From the NCBI RefSeq assembly GCF_018320785.1, contig NC_054866.1, positions 11,063,385 through 11,127,384 of the forward strand: a stretch of DNA of 64,000 nt, read 5' to 3'. Positions 56,746 through 64,000 of this stretch are shown in pieces. The position numbers and the translations under genes were made by a program. The number at the start of each line of letters is the position of its first letter. Position 1 is the stretch's first letter. The notes beneath the pieces were generated by a model. It made no database searches, was not told the origin of the DNA, and saw nothing but the letters and a program-made list of their open reading frames with translations. The DNA comes from Cheilinus undulatus. Taxonomy: Eukaryota; Chordata; Actinopteri; Labriformes; Labridae.

Positions 56746-58698
56746 GGATGGTCTTCCAAATTCTGGGCCCATTCTTATGAACAGGAAATTCACAAACCAG
56801 ACTTTTATAACATGGCTTGTGGGTTCTTAGACTTGCTATTAATGGAGTGTGCAGTCTTAACCTTCAGTAACTCTTTTAAACTAAATTGTTCATTGACTTT
56901 TATGGGAGAAAACTGAATAATATTATAATAATCTTACTGATCCCCAAATATGCAAACATACTTGTGCATTTAAGGGAATAAAAATGATGGTGATCTCTAC
57001 CAGAGTTGGTTTGTAACCCCACCCCCTTGTCTTCGCTTGTCTTTTTGTGTATCGTATGCCACATGGATAGTTGATGTCATGGAGCTTTTTGTCGTTTGGA
57101 AAAACAAAAATAATGGGAAAAAAATCTGTTTGACTTCTGTCTCATTTAAAACTTGATAAAAGCGAATAGTATGTAGGAAATGTATGAATCTGTAAATTTT
57201 AATCCATGTTTTCACATTTTTACATACAGGTGGCTAGCTAGCTGCTTGCTAGCTTATTAGCAAGGTAAACCTGGAAAAGGGTCATAGTGACTGGCTTTAA
57301 GAAGACAGATATATAGCCGTATACAATGACTGAGGCAGACATGCTTCCATTAATAAATTATTTCTCTCTTTGTGCATGTTTACTAGGACAATGACATTTG
57401 TAAATTGCGGTTAGAGTTATGTTCATCGTGCACCATCACGGTTCGATTCAGTTATACAAGTATACAGTTATACGCAGTTATACAACAAATACGCTTGAAC
57501 CAGAGTCTTAACTGACAAAAACACGTCCTTCAGATGGTATCCACACCCCATTCCAGATGTTGGTTAGCCAAGCTGGCACAGCAAAACACACAAAGAGGAA
57601 AAGTTACCTGCAGTAGCAACAAGCATGACAAACTCTAGGCTTTATATTCCTCTCCTCAACTTCTCTGTGCTCGTAAAAAATCCTCTGGGTGTCAACACTG
57701 AAGTGAATGACATTACAGACGCAAACGCATTTTTAAAGCTACGTGGAATATACGGTAATAGTAGAGCACAGCTTAAACTGTGTATTTAAAGTCCTCAGTC
57801 CGTTAGCCTACTGGCTCATAAATTAGCACATATACTCCTACGCCTGATGAGCTTTAACAATTGACTACCCACAATATTAAGCATCAATATCATACATTCC
57901 TCCAGGATGCATGAATTCTATTATAGTTTTGTCATTGCATTGATTTCATAATTTTAAATCAGGAGATTTAAGTCAGTTCTGTGTTGCATTTTTGTTTTGC
58001 AGTGTTCTGATTTCCCTATTTTGGGTTAAATGTTACACTACAGATGGCACAGGAGTTTTTAGCAACACATTATAACACAATATGCAGGAGCTGTCACTTT
58101 TGCCAGTTCTAAATAATAAATAAGATAAGCCCATAAATATCCAACCAGAATTTCATTTTTTTTTTCTTTATTTGTGGTTGTTTTTCCAGTTGAACAGAAC
58201 CCTTGCCAAACCATGACCCCTAAACTAAGGTATGAGCATAGACTGCAAAAAGAATTGGAGAGAGCCTGTATGACATTAACCGCTTAATTAAAATAGGCGG
58301 ATTCAAACAGCTTTGAAGCCAATCCATGGCGGCTTCCATACTGAAATCACTGTCTCAACAGAACAGTGCAGTGGAAGGTTTTTCCTAATCAAAACAATAG
58401 TGGTACAAAACAATTCACCCCCTGTACAGTGTGTGCTCATGAAGACATTAGCTAATGAGATAAGTTTCATTTTTTTAACCAGACTGTAAACCTGTTTATC
58501 TCTAGTGTAAAATAATAGTCTTTTAACAGGTGTTGCGTACGTGACTTCTGGTGTTTGTGCAGCACTTCTGCATTGACTTCATTTTTCAGGTTGCTGTTTG
58601 GGTATGAGCAGAACCGTGCCCTTTGTAAACAGGTGCATGCTCAATAACTGTAGTTCTACTTTTCCTTTTATGTAAATGTACTTATGTTAAATTTAGAT
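56746..58698. other. Intergenic, no gene seen
   Basis: No exon, RNA gene or well-defined transposon recognised. CTAGCTAGCTGC-TTGCTAGC at 57236-57252 is a small palindromic cluster. Confidence 0.5.
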
Positions 58699-59163
58699 AA
58701 CCTGACACACCAGATGGATTTGTTTCACAAATCCATCTGGAAAATCTCTTATACACAGCGTTTGGGAAAGAGCAGAGCCTTTGAAAAAAAATTTGGAGGG
58801 CGATTGGATGAACATTCTGTCTGTCACATTTTTGTCAGTGTCAGTACACGACTTTTGTTGTTTTGAAAAGAAAACAACTCAATGCTGTTCTTCGTTCTTC
58901 TTTTAACAAAGAAATGTCATCAAGTTCTGATAAAACTGGCACCTCAGCAGCATCCACGCTAATGTCTTCCACCATAACGGCACCGACCTCTTGTTGCTGC
59001 TGGCTTACATAGCAACTCCACCACACCTGAAAGTACTGCCCCTCGATGCTGATTGGTCCTGTCACTTTCGAACCAGGCCCAAATGGTTCAGATGGGAGCT
59101 TTGCAAGTTGGATTTGCCAGTGAGAAACACAGAAATGAGCGAATCCATCTGCTTTGCAAGGTT
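58699..59163 (-). mobile_element. Helicase-leader MITE, copy D
   Basis: The minus-strand copy has both ends: AACCTGACACACCAGATGG at 58699 and CTTTGCAAGGTT ending at 59163. A perfect 14-bp-arm hairpin (CCAGATGGATTTGT / ACAAATCCATCTGG) lies at 58710-58740. Flanks AAATTTAG and AAATTTTAG suggest an 8-9 bp duplication. The CCAAT box (complement at 59052-59056) precedes the ATG at 58975, which opens MVEDISVDAAEVPVLSELDD, then ISLLKEERRTALSCFLFK and a stop. This is the longest surviving leader frame in the window. Confidence 0.86.
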
Positions 59164-59207
59164 AAATTTTAGACTGATTCATTACTATACAAAAACTTTT
59201 CACAGCA

Positions 59208-59692
59208 CCTTACTTTGCAAAGCAGATGGGTTGGGCAGATTTTATGTCTGTCATCTGGCTAATCTGTCTTGCAAAACTCAAATCTGAACTGAACGTGCCA
59301 GGTCTTGGATTGGACCAATCAGCATCATTTGAGGTAAATGATGTGTTAGCTACAGCTGAGGTTTGGACATAGTTTTAGTATAGCAGCAGTTTTATCAGAA
59401 ATGGACCACAATTCTTTGGAAGAATGAGAGCCACAATACGCTTTTCTTGGCGCAGGTGTCTTTGTACTTCTCCCAACTAGCTTTGGCATGAGTTTTATCC
59501 ACCAATAAACAATGCAATTCCGTCACCTGCATCAGCGCTCACCTGCAAAACTCACGTTACTACCAATTCTGTGCATACCTACTACCTTGTTGCTCTGATT
59601 GGCCCGTAATGAATGTAACAGACCGTTCATCCTTTCTGAGAAATTTAAAAAAGTCCTGCCCTCCCAAACACTTTGTATTGGAGGTTTCCAAG
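59208..59692 (+). mobile_element. Helicase-leader MITE family, copy E (diverged)
   Basis: Begins ACCTTACTTTGCAAAGCAGATGGG and keeps GGACCAATCAGCATC, GCTCTGATTGGCCCG and GACCGTTCATCC, but the DISVDAA frame is gone. Its interior resembles copy F more than A-D, defining a second subfamily. It lies 44 bp from copy D in opposite orientation, the CAAAGCAGATGG ends facing each other. Confidence 0.72.
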
Positions 59693-61004
59693 AATAAGGA
59701 ATAAGGAAATTTAACCACTTCTGTGAAGCTGTTTCTGTTGCACTTAAGCTGCCAAACAGCGCTTTACTTTAAACTCAGTTGTCATGTTAAACAGGTTGGA
59801 TGATGTGCAGAGTTTGTCTCCATTTACTGTGCTGTCCTCATCTGTCACTCGTCTCCTATAAAACATGTACGCATCTTTGTCTTCACTGTGGCCCCTGAGA
59901 GCCGGTCGCCATCTAACAGCTTGCCTCTGTCACGGTGCGTTCACCCACTGCAACACAATAAAACTTTCACCCATTCTCTTCTTAACCCTCCTGCTCCTTT
60001 TCTCATTCCTCCTCTCTGTCATTCAGTTAGCCCACTGCATTCCTCCATTCCTTTCCCTCATCCCCCCACCCTCCTTTTTCTTACTCCCTCCCTCCCCCGA
60101 CCCCTGCAGCCCCTCCCTCTCTCCCACTTGTCTGAACTCTGACAGGTGTGTAATTGAATGATTAATGACCACCAGAGAATCCCCCCTCCCACACCCAGAC
60201 ACTCAATATGTTAAAATGGAATCGTACATATTTATGCTCACACATATTCATGCTGACACATGCAGGCGTGCACATTTTCACTTTAAACATGTGTGTTCAT
60301 TTTGCTTCTGCAGCACAAATGGTCAAATTCACACCAGTTGGAAATGATGGAGACATTATAGGGAGTGTAGCAATACTGCTGCTATTAATGTACACAGAGA
60401 CATCCTGCAGAGAGGCAGACCTCCAATGATGCTCGTTAAAATGATTCAAATACATTTCGCCTATGTAAATTTTCCTGCTTAAATTTGATTTGTATTAGGA
60501 TATCATTGATATATAAATAATTTTGTTGAGAATGAAACAGGTCTTCTCTTTTTTCTTTGTAAGCCCAGAACACAGGCTTCGCTCTGCCTCGTGTTCCCTG
60601 TCTCCTCTTCATTTGTCAACATAAAGGCAGATTTTATGCAATCTAATTCCCACTAGCTAATGGAGTCTGTGCTGTTAGAGAGAAAAGGCTGGCAATCCGT
60701 CTGAACCAATCATAAACAGTGGCTCTGATGATGAAAAATGCAGAGTGACAGAGAAATTAATATTGATGTTATAAGAAATTGTGCATTTTTCTCTGCTTTG
60801 CTTTCGGATTGGATCCTGATTTTAAAGGCTTAGTGCATCACCTAAAGAGTGAAAAAAATGTCTGAAAAAGGAAGAAATTGAATGACATATTGCATAATTC
60901 AATTATGTTACATCTTGATTTTTAAAATTAAACATACTTAATAAAAATAAACAGAAGATGAAGGTTCAATCCTCCATTTCCTTCTTATTATGCCACTAGA
61001 TCAG
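59693..61004. other. Intergenic, pyrimidine-rich in part
   Basis: 59985-60135 is strongly C/T-rich (CCCTCCCTCC, CTCCCTCTCTCCC), giving G-rich runs on the minus strand. The overlapping frames at 59865-60161 reflect this. No gene supported. Confidence 0.5.
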
Positions 61005-61145
61005 TCAGTGCATGCATGTAAAGTCGAGCTACAGTTATAGCTCCATTAGGCAATAACTGAACTACTGTCCTTGTCTTAGCATGCACAACGAGAGAGTTGA
61101 TGTATCTGGATCAGGACATGTCTGCCTCTGCTGTGGTAAGTGATG
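61005..61145 (+). repeat. Dispersed repeat, partner of 487-700
   Basis: Shares TGTAAAGTC-AGCTA, ACTGTCCTTGTC and ATGTCTGCCTCTGCT with the segment at 487-700, in the same order. Confidence 0.5.
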
Positions 61146-61785
61146 ATACGCCCCCTTTCAACCAGTACAGGTTCTTTGCAATCACATAATCCAGAATGTC
61201 CGTAGGGGGCTGGAAAGTCAGGGGCAAGCCATTGGGGATGAATGGGAACAGAGGAAAGTTAACCTCAGGTAAACTGATTTACCTGGCCTGGAGGTGACCA
61301 GTATCACAAATACTCAGTCCTGCAGACCTGCTAGTGTCTGTCTATCCAGATGTAGGGAGACAAGAGTCTGGGGGAGTCTAGCTCTGAGCTGAGAGGCTAG
61401 CTGAGCCCCTTTAACCCTTTAAAGCCAATTGTATCATTCTGATACATGATTTTGTGAGACCTCTGTCTAATAATGTCCTTAAAAACTTCGTCAAAACATT
61501 CAGATAAAAGGTAAAAATGCCCTCCAGTGGATTATCAGTTGTCAGAAATGCGTAATGCAGCAAATGTGATACAAAAGACATATATGGAATTTTATGGCAT
61601 TTTTTTTCCAATAGAAGGTTGAATAAATATCTCATTTTCAAAAATTGAGAATTTTCTGGATATTGTTTGTAGTATCAGGCTTGAAAGGGTAAACATATTT
61701 TTTTTAAATCCTGATTTCTACAAACATGCTTTTTTTGAGACTGTGATGTACTGTCAACAGAATAAACCTTGTGAGGGAAGAGGCC
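61146..61785. other. Intergenic, no gene seen
   Basis: No exon or RNA gene recognised. Confidence 0.5.
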
Positions 61786-61789
61786 GAGT

Positions 61790-61975
61790 GATGATGAGCT
61801 ATTCATGAACAAGCCTGTTCTGCTAAACGGCTCTTTAATGTGAGCCACGGTAGCTAGCTCCCGTTTGAGTGCTAGTTTTCTTACCTCTAGTTGTTGTCTG
61901 TATTAAATCCACATTTAAAAAAAAACAAACTGGTACCAAATGAAGAGCCGTTTGGGAGCCAGACAATCTGATCCA
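61790..61975. repeat. Fragment related to the hAT at 15651
   Basis: AAACGGCTCTTTAATGTGAG and AAATGAAGAGCCGTTTGGGAGCC resemble the sub-terminal GAGCCGGTTC and GAAGAGCCATTTGGTAGCC blocks of that hAT. The AGTGATGGG terminus appears only as a worn CCGAGTGATGATGAGC-like start. Confidence 0.5.
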
Positions 61976-63599
61976 AATTATCTGTATATCTAAAATGAGA
62001 AAGTGGACAGACATGAGCTGAGGAAATGTAGGTTAGATCAGAGTTTACTGGACTTAAACATGACAAAACTGTGCCGCACAAACCACCAGCGTTGTGTGAC
62101 ACCGCTCATCCAGGCTTTTTGAATTCCTGCCTGCTGCTGTTTCTATGTGAGATTTTTAAACTTTATTAAAAAACTTTTGTCTGAACATTTCACTACTTTC
62201 AGGACACAAAAGTTGCAAAAAAACATAAAAGGGATTTTATTTTGCACTTTGAATAATTGGCATAGTCATAAACAGCTTAATTTATGGCATTTTGGTAGCT
62301 TAAAAATTACTAATTACCCCCCAACAGGACCACAGCCTTGTTTGTCCACCTGGAAAAAATCCCATTATCATGGTTTGATTTAGACTAACATGTTTACATG
62401 CATTTTAAAGTCAAGTTTTCATCAAACTGACACAAAATGTTATTTTTTTTTCTTACTTTTTCTGACTGAACGTACTTCTGTGTTGGTGCTTATATCTTTG
62501 GTCCTGTATTTTTCCCCAATAAAATTGACATAATTACTATTTTTTAAAAATATTTCTTTTGTAATGCAACATGTTTTTTTTTTTTTTTTCGGAACATTGT
62601 AAAAAGAAAATCAACTTTCTCATATATGATTGTTGTATGACAGGAGGATACCTTATAAGTTACTATTATGCCAGTTTCCAACCTAAATGTATTACACTAT
62701 TTAGTCTTCAGTACGTCTTCTTAAATAATCAGAATAGGCATCAATGGGATGCCAAGTGATGGTTCAGTGTAGTAGATGTCCCAAGTATAAAGGCTTATTA
62801 GAAATATAAAGTTTTAAAAGTACTTAATAATTATTGCATTTTCACAATGTATGAAGGCATTCAAGAATACATAGAAATGCATTATAAAAATGACACAAAT
62901 CTTCACTTCAAAAACCTCAAACATGGGTTTAAGATTGGACTATGGGTGCTCAGGTGGAGAATCATTATCCTTCTCTGCAGTAGCCATCATCACCACCACT
63001 AAATAAACTGTCTGATCTGAGTGACATCACATCTACGTTCAACCACGGAGACATGTGATGTACAGGTACAGCAAATAAGGAAGTGGAAGGACTGAAGAGT
63101 AAACATGAGGGGTTCACAGTGACCAACATGTACTGGCTGAGCACTGACTGGTTCAGAGCGACAAAAGAGAAATGAAAAGTGGAGGGGTGCTGGGGTCAGG
63201 ACCTGGGTGCAAAGGAGAACAGCCATTTCCTGTTGACCTCTGTTTGCACTCTGGCCCATGACCCCCTGCTGCTTCAGGCTGAATGGGGGTAGGGTGAGGG
63301 GAGGAGATTCAGCAGTGTTTGTTGTATGTTTAGGGTGCAGCGGGTGGATGCAGGGTTCCTGAAAATGGAATTATGTATGAACATTTAAAGACTAAAGGGA
63401 CATAGATCAGAGGAGAGGTGAAAATGGTGGATAACATGATGACATCAAGAGGGGGTGGGATGTTTCTATTTCAGTTTTTACTATTGCAAATCAGATATTT
63501 CCTTTTTTATATAGGTGAGAAACAAAGAGGACAGAAGGATGTTAGAGAAGACAAAGATCTGCACAAGCCACATTCCATTTTAGTCCATAAATTTGTCTT
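61976..63599. other. Intergenic, no gene seen
   Basis: AT-rich, with T runs at 62572-62590. No exon, RNA gene or recognised transposon. Confidence 0.5.
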
Positions 63600-63720
63600 T
63601 ATTCAGGTAGACTTTTAAACCTTTATTGATAGGACAGTTGACAGACACAGAAACTACGAAGAGAAAGAGAGGGTGGGCAATGAAATGCGGGAAAGAAGCC
63701 ACAGACCAGAACCCAAGCCA
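63600..63720 (-). repeat. Short interspersed tail, reverse of 38028
   Basis: TTAAACCTTTATTGATAGGACAG, GAAAGAGAGGGTGGGCAATG and AAATGCGGGAAAGAAGCCAC correspond to the reverse of the repeat end at 38028-38130, more complete here. Confidence 0.55.
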
Positions 63721-63877
63721 CCCATGTGGATGACAACAGTTTGTGCACAGAGGGCTCATGGACAGAACCGGTTCACTGCCAGCACACCAGATTGAGGACA
63801 TGGCATGAAGACAAGTCAAAGGTTGTGTCTGAAACAGAGTGCTATTCATACATACTAGTGCTATAAACTCAAACACA

Positions 63878-64000
63878 TACAGTGCTGTGAAAAAGTCTTT
63901 GCCCCCTTCCTGATTTCTTTCTCCTTTTTTCCATATTTGTGATACTTTAATGTTTCTGACCATCAAGCAAATTTTTATATCAGACAAAGATAACCCAAGT
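63878..64000 (+). mobile_element. DNA transposon terminus, runs off the window
   Basis: ACATACAGTGCTGTGAAAAAG, TCTTTGCCCCCTTCCTGATT and TGACCATCAAGCAAATTTTTAT match the 5' end of an abundant teleost Tc1-type element. The remainder lies beyond 64000, so its coding state is unknown. Confidence 0.75.

Noticed and set aside
1..64000. CRISPR arrays, operons, phage or bacterial defence genes
   Set aside because: Spliced vertebrate genes and fish transposons throughout; the tandem repeats lack the spacer structure of CRISPR arrays.

Overview
The window is nuclear DNA of a ray-finned fish, most likely a percomorph teleost. It has small exons with GT-AG introns, long AT-rich non-coding stretches, and repeats typical of teleosts: several degenerate Tc1/mariner copies, hAT-type elements, an L2-like LINE whose 3' tail ends in the TGGTTAAATAAAGGTTAAATAAA-type sequence, a tRNA-derived SINE and many microsatellites. 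Nothing looks bacterial, viral or organellar. Most long reading frames do not correspond to genes.

Two protein genes are supported, both on the + strand. The first (20207-25231, six coding exons) is dmac2 (formerly ATP5SL), a leucine-rich-repeat assembly factor of mitochondrial complex I, 255 residues. Its 3' part is followed by a Tc1 copy and a possible 3'-untranslated exon at 27224. The second (31005-50776, eleven coding exons, about 787 residues) is a Ras and Rab interactor: SH2 domain, RIN-homology region and VPS9 domain, with no recognisable RA domain. This fits rinl, a Rab5-family exchange factor. Every exon junction checked for both genes is in phase. Their adjacency is consistent with the human 19q13.2 location of DMAC2 and RINL.

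Layout: 1-20100 is intergenic and repeat-rich (Tc1 copy, a seven-unit minisatellite carrying telomere-like CCCTAA motifs, hAT and other MITEs, three copies of a helicase-leader MITE, a nested hAT). 20207-28000 is dmac2. 28060-30060 holds transposon remnants. 31005-50776 is rinl, whose introns hold about 2.7 kb of degenerate ATACR pentamer microsatellite, an L2-like LINE, Tc1, SINE and MITE fragments. 50777-64000 is gene-poor, with three more copies of the helicase-leader MITE, a LINE 3' fragment and a Tc1 terminus running off the end.

The most unusual item is a dispersed element family (8324, 10259, 11495, 53167, 58699 and 59208). It has AACCTTGCAAAGCAGATGG-type ends, hairpins just inside the ends, and 8-9 bp flanking duplications. 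Four copies carry a CCAAT box followed about 80 bp later by the same short reading frame beginning M-A-E-D-I-S-V-D-A-A. That arrangement looks like the promoter and first exon of a larger gene kept in a non-autonomous transposon. All functional calls come from reading the sequence and from memory of the families; no search was run.
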